Source of the DNA: Phylloscopus collybita
Taxonomy: Eukaryota > Chordata > Aves > Passeriformes > Phylloscopidae
DNA: 64,000 nt
Assembly (NCBI GenBank): GCA_027886175.1
Contig: JAJNNQ010000008.1
Location: forward strand, 4,495,501-4,559,500
Reading direction: 5' to 3'
Shown: piece by piece, positions 1 to 46,183 of the stretch
Layout: the number at the start of each line of letters is the position of its first letter
How positions within the stretch are numbered: position 1 is the stretch's first letter
The notes under the pieces: model-generated
Told to the model about the DNA's origin: nothing
Database searches by the model: none
The model's input: the letters and a program-made list of their open reading frames with translations, nothing else
Made by a program: the position numbers and the translations under genes

Positions 1-4485
<4,485 letters not shown>

Positions 4486-4540
4486 TGCCCCTTCCAGGAG
4501 CCTGCCAGGTGGGGGACAGGGTGGAGAGGGGCTTGCCGGC

Positions 4541-4546
4541 TTTATA
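4541..4546 (-). promoter_or_regulatory. TATA box of SLC12A3
   Basis: The minus strand reads GGGGTATAAAGCCGG, a consensus TATA element about 56-61 bases upstream of the ATG at 4485. A start site 25-30 bases downstream would be near 4510-4520, giving a 5' UTR of only about 25-35 bases. An in-frame upstream ATG at 4581 lies upstream of the TATA box, so it is probably not transcribed. Position and motif are seen; promoter use is inferred. Confidence 0.75.
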
Positions 4547-6012
4547 CCCCGCAAAACCGGAGCGAGGTGACCAGCACACACCCACCACTGATGCTAATAG
4601 AGGAAAGGAATCAGCTTAAACCACCCCGAGCTGGTCAGGGGGAAAAAAATAGCTGGAAGGGATACCAAAATCACCATAATGGGCATCACTGCCTCCCAGC
4701 GCTCGATGGGGGCAGCGATAACAGATTTGAAATTAAGTCCCAAGGACAGATCAGCAGAGAAATGCAGAGCTGAGTTTGCCTCCGGCCCCAACCCAGGAAC
4801 ATTCAGTTCCCACAGGGATTTATTATGGAAAAAGGGAGCAAGACTCCCACGCACCCTCGCCCTGCTCTGGGATACTGCCCCCGACCCGTCAGATCTTGTA
4901 AATCATCCTGGCTGGTCTCCAAGATGCTGCCTGTGGCATTGAGCTGGGCCGGATGCAGGGAGGGGAATGGCGCCTTTATCTCACAGTGAAACCTGGGGGA
5001 AGGGGGAACATGACATCAAGGGAGCTGAGGGATGCCCCTGCTGGACTCGGATTCCAGGGGGCTGGAGAAGCCAGGGTGCACAGAGCAGCGTAAGTCTGTC
5101 TGTGCTTGCCCAGGGCTGGCAGCTGGCAGCTCTCAGTACCAGGCAGCAGAGATGCCCATGCTCCCAAGCCCCCATCCCCTCCCAACCCAGGGACAGGATA
5201 CCACTGAGCACCCAGGGCTCAGAATTGCCCCCAGTCCCATCCCTGAGTTAATAAGCCACTTAAACCCTCGCTCCTATCACACAAAACATGAGCTGAAGGT
5301 GTGTGCCCGTAGCCCCACAGCCACAGAAGGCGACGACGGGGGAGGGATGGATGCCTGTTACACCCCGCAGCCCTGTCACATGTGCCAGGAAAGCAGTTAC
5401 AGATAAGATCAGCAAAGACAGCAAACAAGGCCAGCAATAAAACTCGAGGGCAGCCCATTGGAATTTCAGCTCTGTGTGGCTTTGCAAGTTAATGGAAAAT
5501 TGGGCCTGCCTGCCCTGCTGCCTCTGGCTCTCTCTGCATTCACAGACAAATTTTGACCTGATTTTTGAGGACTTGCTCCAGCCCCCTTGTTTGTGTGAGG
5601 GCAGAGGGCCGTGATCACCCAAGCCCCGTGCAGCCGCTTACCCGGGAAGCTGAGGTCAGGCAGCCTGGTCTGCATCCGTGCTCAGCCCTCACAGCACTGC
5701 AGAGCACCTCGGAGCCTGGAGCGCGGGGACAACAGCGAGGTGGGGATGAGGAAAGAGCCTCACCCCAGCACTTCACACAACACCCTCCACAAAGTGGACA
5801 CCAGCTTCCTCTCACGACAGATGCACCAGCAGACTCACACCCCGCAGAAATGACTTTATTTTAGAACCTCATTGTTTCATCAAAACCGCTGATTTGCCCA
5901 AAACAGCACAAATCAGTCTCTTAACTGGGAGGTCTATTAACCACAGCACGGTCAGAGATGCTCCGGAAGAGACAGGAGGGCTCCCGAGGCAGGCGAAGAG
6001 CGAAGCGAGTGG
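4547..6012. other. Intergenic region between SLC12A3 and MIR138-2
   Basis: About 1.5 kb with no supportable gene. It must contain the proximal SLC12A3 regulatory sequence (about 4547-5000). Moderately GC-rich; short open frames here do not resemble known proteins. Confidence 0.6.
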
Positions 6013-6020
6013 TATGATGC

Positions 6021-6042
6021 AACCCTGGTGTAGTGAAATAGC
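6021..6042 (-). ncRNA. miR-138-2-3p (star arm)
   Basis: Begins GCTATTTCAC and ends ACACCAGGGTT. One base differs from the human 3p arm as I recall it (T instead of G after CAC), turning a U-G wobble with the 5p arm into a U-U mismatch. Confidence 0.85.
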
Positions 6043-6066
6043 CGGATTGTAGGAAGCGCTTGTCGT

Positions 6067-6089
6067 CGGCCTGATTCACAACACCAGCT
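6067..6089 (-). ncRNA. Mature miR-138-5p
   Basis: Twenty-three nucleotides beginning AGCTGGTG (seed GCUGGUG) and ending CAGGCCG. It is identical to the mature sequence known in vertebrates as far as I recall it. Confidence 0.95.
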
Positions 6090-6099
6090 GCAGCAACAA

Positions 6100-9000
6100 T
6101 ACCGGGGCCGAGCGGCGCTGGGAGCTGCGGGCAGGGAGGGGAGCTCTGCAGCCCCTCCCTCCAGCCCCTCCACTCACAGGGAAGAGGTGCCAAGTTGTTT
6201 CTGCAGGGCTTTCCCTCACTTCCAGCCGATCCCTCAGTTCGTTCTGGATATTAAATGCATCAAATGAACCCAAAATCGAGTTAAGCAGAGCACGGTCAAG
6301 TGCATTACACAGCTTCTTTTAAAGCCTGCCAAAGTGTTGTATTCCAAGAGGCTTTAATGAGGCTTTAATTGAGCTGTTTCCAGCCCTGGAAGAGGGGAAC
6401 CTACCGCCCTGAGTGACACAGGACACACGAACGATGCAGGGGCTCGGCACTGCAAACCCACCATGCAGAGCAGTCTCCATTTCTCAGCACCACAGCAAAG
6501 GAACCCTGGGAAGAGAAAAGAGATGATTATTCAGCCACTTGCCAGTAACCTTTCCCAGTGGGAACACAGAGGTCACCTCCCATCTATCTCTTCCAGATAC
6601 CATTTCCATCCTTCCACCCTTCAAACCCAGAGAGAAAGAGGACAAAAATGCTGGTACGGGGACATGAACAGAGGCAGTATTTGAGTGCTGTCACACCCCA
6701 GGGACACAGAACTGGAATTAACAGTATCCCTTTACTTCTCCCAGGCTAGAAGGAAAACATTTTGCTTTTTTGAGATGCTGTGGTGACAAGGGCTAGGAGA
6801 GTAACAAAACCAAAACAAGTTCATTGAATTAACTTTTTCTGAACACAATTCCTTCAGCTCCTGCAAGGAACAAGTTCCAAGCAATGTCTTAGACAAATGC
6901 AGTAGTAGTAGGAAATGGTGCTGAACAGAGAAGCCACCTCATTTATCAGGTCTACTCCAGCCAGAGGGTCTGGAAACATAACAAAAAAATCAGATTGAGA
7001 TGTAGAATCTGCATTCAGCAGGGAAATCCAAGAAAAGGCAGAGGAGCAGAAATGTAACCCATAGGCAGTACCCTGACTACAACCAGCATACTCTGGGGTA
7101 ATGGTGAAAATACTTAAAAGGATTGATTTTGTTGTCTGGACTAGAAAAACCTCACAGAGACAGCTGAGAAGACAAGACCTGCTGACACCAGCTTTCTGAC
7201 TGTTTAGGAGGCCCTCAAGGCACATTCCAGCAGTGCAGTTCCCACAGAAGCTGTCTTCCCTTAGCTCAGTCTAGTTTTTACAGGTAGAACTTAAACTAAT
7301 TTTTTTTCCCTACTAGACAGGTAACATAGAGCAGAAGTTTACAGCAAGTATTTCTAGATTTCCCTGCAACTCCCCTGTAAATCCAGACCACATCACTTGG
7401 TCCTTGGAGGAGGTGCAGTCTATAAAGCTTTAGGAGCTGCTGTGCTGGTATGCAGCATGTGTGGATGTTTTAGAACCACAGAACCATGCAAACTGTGGGG
7501 GACAGATCTGGGGACTGCCTGCTTCTGCTGCATCCACATTAAAACAAGACTGTCACAGCAAACACCTTTTCACTTTTTCCTCTAATCTCCTGCAACAACA
7601 CAAGCTTCAGCTGTGTTTGACTCAAACCAATGAGTCACCCTTCGGATGCATCTCATCTACCTGGAGGATCTTTAATGCCAGGGATTAGTCTCACAGTAGG
7701 AAAAAGCAGACGGAATTATCCTAAACCTAATTTGTGCTTGCTTTGTATATAAAGAGCAGAGCTCCACTGACTTAGAAAAGATTTGTCTGTTTTTACTCAG
7801 AATGAATTCAGCTCAGATGAACATCCCTGACTGCTGCACACTGTGCACTACTTACTCCCTGTTGTAAAAGGAGTGCATGGTGGCACCACCTTTGAACAGG
7901 CTATACCAAACACAAGAGGTGAATTTAGTGACACCCCAAAAAACCCTTCCAGCACATAAGCTATTTAGAAAAGGCTAAGCTTGTAAATTAGCAAAGTCAG
8001 AGCGTGATGATGCAAAACCCGAGGGAGCAGAAGCTGGTTGTTCTCTCCAGCAGAGATAAGCATGAGGTGCACAGGGAAAACAGGGACATCTGGAAAACCA
8101 TGGGGGTGCCTTATTCAGCAAAGCACCAGTATGTGCATCAGCATCTACCTCAAAGCAGCAAAGCCCTTGAAGTCATGCAGAGGAGTCAGGTTTGCCAGAG
8201 CCAGGCTCAGACACTGAGCTGGAATCTGCCACTCTGGCGCATGTGGGAAGATGGATGGGATGTAACAATCACCACCTGCACAAACTGAAGAAGAAATCAC
8301 AGGGCAATCAACAAGTAATAAATTAACTCCAAATATCTGTGGCACTTTCTGTTATACCCACAATCTCTTACCTTGACTGAAATGGGACTGGTCTTACCTT
8401 TTCAGGCTCAGTCTTCGGACTTGGACTCCCTGGGGTTTATTTCCCATCCATCCATCCATCACAGAAGGATCATATTGGATTTTGAAAGCATGAAATAATT
8501 CAGTTTCTGATTGGCTTAAAAAGGGACCAAAGGCTGGAGTCACAATCACTGGGAATGAAGGGAGCAAACTATATACAGACATCAACCTCCCTTTTACCAA
8601 TACCCAAGAAGGCTGATAAGCACCAGAAAGCACCTGCTACAGCCTCCTCAAAGGGTAGACAGAGAAAGGGTAATGTACTGCTTATAGAAGGTTCAACACT
8701 GGACATCAGAACATGCCAGTGAGGTAGCATGATAGCTCTCCTGAGCAGGGGATGGGCAAGAGACAGGAGAACAAGGTCCTGAAATGGCAGCAGTAAGAGC
8801 TGAGCCCCAAAGGACTTCTGTCCCTGCATGAATGGCAGATCAGGGAGAGGGAGCTGCAGTGGGGAAGGTGGCCCTCACCCTTCCCAGACTCCAGTAAACA
8901 TTGTCCCTCTCTTGCTCAGGTCAATAGTTGCCTGAGGACAGGTGCAGACTTGCCAGACTCTCTGTATGGGAGGTGGTTTGGTGCTGGGAGTAACTCAGGG

Positions 9001-10509
9001 ACAGGGGCTGAGCACCAGCACGGGAATCACAGGAGCAGGGTCATCCTGCAGGACTGCATGTGGGGCAGCCCTGGCCCCACCACGACTGCCCACAAACAGG
9101 CAAGGTGCCTGCTCTCTAGGGAACGGGATCGGATCTTACCTGAGATATGCCAAGAAGCATTTCCACACAAACATGCCAAAACCTTAACAGCCAATACAGC
9201 TTTCCACACTCACCTGTTGACAAGTTTGTTAAGCAATTCTACCCCACTCCCATCCCCAAATAACTCCTTGGTAACTCACCAACGCCCCTTTACTTGCAGG
9301 GTGTTGTCCTGGTCTCTCTCAGCCTCCAGTTGGGACAATCCTGGCCATGCTACAGGAGCACTCTGTGCCGTGCACAGTCCCTAGCTCTATCCTCTGAGAA
9401 CCCAGCAGCTGGTTTGCTAATGCTCAGAGACATGGACTGGGGTGGCTGGCAAGCCCTTTGCTTCCTGTCCAAAAGGTGGACAAAACTTATGCTACAACAT
9501 TTCTGGTGAAAAAAGTAATTGAAAAACTGTCATCATGTCAGCCAGATATTCCTCCATCCCAGTAAACTAAGACATTGCAAAATGGAGATGAATTCTCTCC
9601 CATGATGACTATTAACATACAAAGGCAAAAATCAGCCCCTACATTTTGCTGCCTGGTCTGCATTCCAAACTCCACACGTTCTCATATCCCAGTAACACAA
9701 GAGGGTGAGACAGCAGCAGGGGAGCAGCAAGAGTAACCACCAACATTCCTCCCATTTTTTTTCAATGATAGGCAGTCACATTAAAAATAAAAAGTTTCTA
9801 CTATAACATGCTCCTTGGGCTTTCAATCTTATTTAATTGTAGCTTAAAACATTTAAAGGTAACCATTTTTCAAGCCCTTTGCTTTTGTAGGGCTCAGGTT
9901 TCCTGCTAAACCAACAGTAATATCCACCCACACCCAACACACCCACACCTGGGCCTCTCTGGTTCAGCCTCCTCACTTCTGGTGAACTCGACAGGGGCCC
10001 ACTTGGAATGCAACTGACTCAAAAACCACATGTTGCTCACAAAAAACTCTCCTACCAAAATATACCTGTTTCCAACCCAGCTGCTCCTGCAAAAGCTTCA
10101 GCAGAGCTCCAGGGCTGTGAGCACCTGGTTCAGCATGGAGGGGTCTGTGCAGCACACAGAGCTCCCCAGCACCGCAGCAGCACATGCGCCACACGAGACA
10201 ACGGGATGGACTGATGGCAGTGTCACAGGGGTGGGTGGGGCATCAGACACGTTTTCAACACTTAACATGCATTCAAAACCCCCTAAAGTTTCTCAGCTCT
10301 AAGTTCATTAAACAATAAAGCAAAGTTTTCTTCTCCACTTCCACTATAAAATTCCATATTTGTGTCCCTACTGCAGAGAGATGACTTCTTCTCCTGCATA
10401 GCCTATTAACTAATTAAGACTAAATTTCTAAATGTAAACCAACTGAAAATAAAATTAATAAAAACATAAAAACACAAGAATCAGTGAAAATGAAAATGTC
10501 AAAAACAAA
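6100..10509. other. Intergenic region between MIR138-2 and the NUP93 3' end
   Basis: About 4.4 kb, AT-balanced, with no supportable coding gene. About 6240-6400, just upstream of the pre-miRNA in its transcriptional direction, is AT-rich with repeated GAGGCTTTAAT-like words and could be conserved flanking or promoter sequence. The remainder holds only unrelated short open frames. Confidence 0.55.
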
Positions 10510-10637
10510 TATCAAAACCAAAGAAATTTATTTCCGTCAACAAAAATACAGAATACAAAATGACACTGGTCCCATGGGCCCCCTGAACGTACTAAAGACA
10601 GGCACAGGCTGCTGCAACCCCAGCCAAAGCTGCTCTG
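10510..10637 (-). other. NUP93: NUP93 3' UTR (short form)
   Basis: Minus-strand sequence after the TAG at 10638-10640. A poly(A) signal at 10527-10532 predicts cleavage around 10505-10515, for a 3' UTR of about 125 bases. Longer forms using signals further left are possible. Confidence 0.6.
10527..10532 (-). promoter_or_regulatory. Poly(A) signal of NUP93
   Basis: Minus strand AATAAA (plus TTTATT), about 105 bases after the stop codon; it is the first canonical hexamer downstream of the stop. Confidence 0.7.
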
Positions 10638-41335
<30,698 letters not shown>

Positions 41336-44300
41336 CTGCAAAAAAGGAGAAACAGAGCTTCAGCCAAAAAAATTAGCCTTGCACTAACATCAGATACATA
41401 TTGTAGTGCTCAGCTCTTTCAGCTCTGAGAAGTGCTCAGGGCTCTCTCTGCAGTCCAGTCCCAAGAAGTTTAAAGGTCACTTGACTTCACTGAAGGTACA
41501 GTAAGATGCCCATCCAGAGCAACGTCAAAATAAAAATGCATTAATCCCTTCTTTTAATATGCATTAAATCCTAGTGAAATGTCCTGCTTCTATTCTCTTT
41601 TATCTCCCTGTCCCAGCATCTGCTTCCTCTTGCTCTCCATTTGAGGGAGCTAGGATGAAAGCTGGCAGGAGCGATAAGCCAAGATAAGATGGTTGGACTT
41701 GAGTATCCTGAAAGAAATAAAATAGATTTTGACTTGGCAGCTTCAGGCAGAAGTGGAGCTCTTGGAGGACTTGTACAACTGTGAAAAAGAGCCTTAAAAA
41801 TAGTCAGTTGAGGAAGGATGGAAATAACTAAATAGTTGGAAAGCATACAGAAGAAGTTTACCACACAGCTTCTCTCCATGAATACAACTGGAGTGGGTAA
41901 AAAGGAAGAACTGTATTTTTAATTCTCAGTATATGAGTAAATCTCAAAGAGGTCAGGTGTGTGTGAACAAACTCATTCAGATGAACTGTTATCTCCTTAT
42001 CCCAAAGGTTACTTTTATGAGCTATATTAGGAAATAAAAAATAAAGTTTTTTATAAAATGTTTTTATAAAATAAACAAGGAGCTGTGGGGTAAACTGCAG
42101 TAACACACACAGACAACAATCAGGATACGTTTATCACATTTTGACATGCATATCTTTACTTTGAATTTTCACTGTTACATCACCAATTAAATAAACCAAG
42201 TTGATCTGTACACCCAGACTTCAACTTAATCATTATTCAGGTCACAAGAAAGAAAAAGAAGTTTTTGTATCCCTCTGAAGTAATCAGCTATAAATTATCA
42301 ACTCCATTAAGCGCTAATATCTTAAAAGTCTGTACACTCACTCCAAAGCTCTAAAACCAAAAGCTGCTAACAAACCCAGAGAGAGGGAACTCAGCAGACC
42401 ATACTTTATGCTTTTATAAAGAGAAAACACAGTTGCAGCAGTGTCCAACTGAATTTGTCAGGAATTAGGATGATTTTTTGCCTTTTAGTCTCCCCATCTT
42501 CCCGCAAAGAATTCCTGTGGTGACACACGGAGATTTGGGCTTTTGGAAAAGTATATTTATGGTAGGTCTTTGAAACTGCCCTGCAGCAGTAATACATACA
42601 ACCACAAGTATCACAGAGTTATACTCAGCTCTGGGGGGTGAGGAGCAACTCAAATCTCCCCAGACTGAAGCAATCTAGCAGGACACTGCCGCATAGGTGT
42701 GCTGCCTGCTTCCTTGCACCAGCATGTGAAATAAATGGCATTGCACTCTCTCCTTCTGAAATATGTAGAACAAGCATTTGAGGTACATGGGACAGGCCGT
42801 GACCCCCTTCAGCTGGAAATAGGAAGGTGACCCCTTTTTGTACACCAGAGAGAGAACAAGCCACCATCCTCCAAGAGATGTGCGGTGCAGCTCCCCAGAA
42901 ACAGCCCTTGAATTACACACGGAAGAGAGCGGTCACTGCTACCCAGCCTATTCTTCATTTCACCAGCCGACAAGTCCTGCTTTATTTTTAGACAATGCCC
43001 ACAGAGAAATCACAGTTACAACCTGAAAAAAGGCAGCTAAATCCAGATCCTTGCACATGTCTGGGGACCAACTATTACAGCAGCTGTCACTGAGACAAGG
43101 GCTGCCGCAGTCACCTAACTGGGCCAAGACCCAGCCTTGGTTCTGTGCAGGAGAGGGATGGAGATGTGCCTTGTAAGGCTTGTCCCTGCCTTATGGGTAG
43201 AAGGACTTTGGGAGGGCAATGAGTTTTCAGCTTGGTTTGTTTTTTTGGGTTTTTTTTTCCCACCTCCAACCTAAAATGGAGAAAAATTATCTGGAACTAA
43301 ACCAAGCAATGCTTCTAGACCTTCAAAGCACACATCAATACATGAGCAGAAGAGACAGATCTGCTTCTGATGGCAGAGATCTGATGCTGCAGAGAACAGT
43401 GTGTTAGCTGTATTCTAACAACACTGCTAATTTTACAGGCAAAACCAGCCCACTGTCTCCAAGATGCAGACCTACAGCTATCTGGATATGATGGAGGGTG
43501 TGAGCTTGCAAAGGTCCTGGATGCCTGGCTCCCTGCTCGCTCTGTGAGCACTGGACTCCTGAAAACCCCAAGAGATACAAGTCCTACCTTTCCTGCCTTT
43601 GGTCTTCCCCTCTTTCCTTTCATCGTTGTGTGCTCTAGCAGCTACCTGCCTAGAAATGGACATAGCAATGATGGCAATCGACAGAGTAATTTAAGATGTG
43701 CTTGAACTTCCCTTGATGTCAGTAAATCCAGGCTGAGTATCTTAATGAAACCACCCAGCTCTCAGAGAGTTCTACTAGGTCCGTTTAAGGGATCACATTA
43801 CACCAAATGCCAATTAGAGGATGATAATTGTCTTTTTCAATCTCAAAAACTACTTCCTTAGCAAAATAAAATCCTCACACATTCCAAATAACATCTGTAT
43901 TGCCTCACTAAGGAGAAATACATTTTAAAAAGGTTGTCCTCTGTCTTATGCTAAACATTATGACTCTAGCATTGACAATTTCTGCTTCAGTTAATTACAA
44001 GCTAATTTTTAAATCTCAGAAGAGGGAGTTTCAGTAACTGATGCTGGAGCTCCTGTTACTGCTTGTGCAAGCTGCTTCTACTTACTTAGGCCAAATAAAG
44101 AGTTCCTGGGGGTGTCACTCCAGGCTTTGGGGGCCAGAATTTCACTCGTTAGCAAAGTGAGGTGTGTCCGGCTGGCTGCTGGATTCCCTGGATTTATCGC
44201 ATTGCCACCTAGCGGTGCGCTACACTTTGATCACCAGACATGATTTCACGGACATACATAAATGCACACAAATGCACCTCTGCTGCATGAAAAAGCAGAG

Positions 44301-46141
44301 CCCGGAACAAGGACAGGAAAAAAGATGGCAGAGATGCACTTTACATCGGAGAATTTTTGCCGTCAGAAATCCCAGGTCACAACTTTAAGGGTTCACGTAT
44401 CTCTTAAGAAGGCTGAGCTGTGAACAGTGCTGGTTGTGCTCACCAGTTACATCCGCCCTAAAAGCTTTCTGCAATCCCAGAGGCAAGGTTTGACTTTGCC
44501 AAGAACGCTGGCAGACTGTAACAAGGATACGGAGGTGCAGTGTTCAGCACGCACGGGGAGTGCACGACCCGCGAAGCAGGAGCCGCCCTCTCGGGGGAGA
44601 TGCTGCTGATTGTACAATGAGTAACAAGACATTGCTTCATATTGAGCATCCAAAGAGAAAAGCGGGAGGAGAACAGAGATTATTGTTAGGAGACAAAAGG
44701 CTATTTTGCAGAGGCAGATGGCAAAGATAGGAACAGCCAACGCGAGCATTGCTATAATCTCAGAGGTGAAACCCTCACCTTGCAGCTCTCCGTGCACAAG
44801 CTCTGCTAGTGCAGGGATCCCAGTGTAGCCTGAATTTTGCTTGAAAATGAAAATCTTACTTCCCTGAGGCAGGTTTATGCAAAAAGCTCACAGAGCCTTA
44901 ATGTCACATCACTCTGCCCTGCTTTAGTGAGTGGCTTTTGATTTTCCTCTCTGTTACTGTCTGACTCCCACACATCCTTCCTGCAATCTAGCATCCTTCC
45001 TGCCTCCCTTGGAAGGGAACAAGCATAACTCTTCTCCATCACCAGCTCTCTGCACCACTCAGTGCTGAATGTTTCCCACACACCATTTGTACAATATCCG
45101 ATGCGATGGTGTTTGCAAAACAGGGACATGGGCACAGAAATACACCCACTCTCACACCTTCGGGTTCCCGCTTCTCAGTTAGTCCTGCTTACACTTTACA
45201 CGTCTACTGACTCTCAGCATCTTTCCTTTGCACATTCCAGATCCCTCTTGGATCTCCTACACCTTCAATTTCAGCCTGATCTCAGAGTTTCCCCTTTTAG
45301 CTGAAATCCAGCCTCGCTCTGCCTCGCTCGATGACTGAAGAAGCAGCCCCACAGTGGAAGGGCAGGACAGGACTCCGGGCAGCCTCTGCTTGCTCCACTA
45401 TTACCTCTCATCTCAGACAAGCACTGACTGACACAGGCTGGTCTGACAGCAAGCAGCACCTGCCTTGCTCCAGCCCGAATTCCAGCAAGGGAGCGTTCCA
45501 GTAGTTCATTATCGGTACTAAAGGGCACACGTGCACACACCGATGGTCTCTTTTTGACAGGAGACTGAAAGTCTCTTCCATTTACTGCAGTAAATGAGGT
45601 TAGCAAACTCTGCTGGCTGAGAGAAATCTCTTAATTACTTTCATCAGCCAGGCCATACTTTTAATACTTGATCTCAGTATTCAAGCTGTCAAGAGAAGGT
45701 GAATGTTGCCAAGTAGTATATTGAGGCCTTGGATGTTGACAGCAATGGGTACTTTTTCACTGGCACAGAAAGAAAAGAGAAAATGAAATGAACAATCTGG
45801 GACCATTTCAAGTCAATTGCTCTTTGATTAAAATATTTCCAAGTGCTGGATTTCCAGTAGATCCAGTGAATCCAGCAGGGATAGTTAACAAAAACCACTC
45901 TCTGGCAACTCCAGGTGAAGAACCTGAATTTATTATCTCTGCTAGCAATTCTAAGAAACAATTTGCTAAATACAATTCTATTGAAAACATGGACACATCT
46001 GAGCCACTCCTGAGGTGGTGTACCCTGGCACAACCCTCCTGGCCATGTTCTCTCTGGAAACAGAAAATAAAGCAAAACTACCTGGCACTTTTAAAATCTA
46101 AATTATTGTTTGTGCTGACACAAGCATCAGTGCTTGCTGGC

Positions 46142-46183
<42 letters not shown>
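46142..46183. repeat. (TAGA)n microsatellite
   Basis: Perfect tetranucleotide tract of 42 bases, about 10.5 units, without interruption. It is likely polymorphic. Confidence 0.97.

Larger units (their letters stand above)
6013..6099 (-). ncRNA. MIR138-2: Precursor microRNA mir-138-2
   Basis: The minus strand carries the conserved miR-138 stem-loop. The basal stem GTTGCTGCAGCTGG pairs with CCAGGGTTGCATCA, and the terminal loop is closed by GGCC/CCGGC-type pairs. The mature 5p arm (6067-6089) starts AGCTGGTGTTGTGAATCAGG, identical to the vertebrate miR-138-5p seed and body. The 3p arm (6021-6042) starts GCTATTTCAC and ends ACACCAGGGTT. The human paralog mir-138-2 lies in the same NUP93-SLC12A3 gap and orientation; its loop and 3p arm type separate it from mir-138-1. 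miR-138 represses many mRNAs and is enriched in neurons. The host transcript and its promoter are not visible. Confidence 0.97.

Noticed and set aside
44201..44222. CTCF-like site GCCACCTAGCGGTGCGC
   Set aside because: Spacing does not fit the CTCF core without an insertion; too weak without a matrix score.
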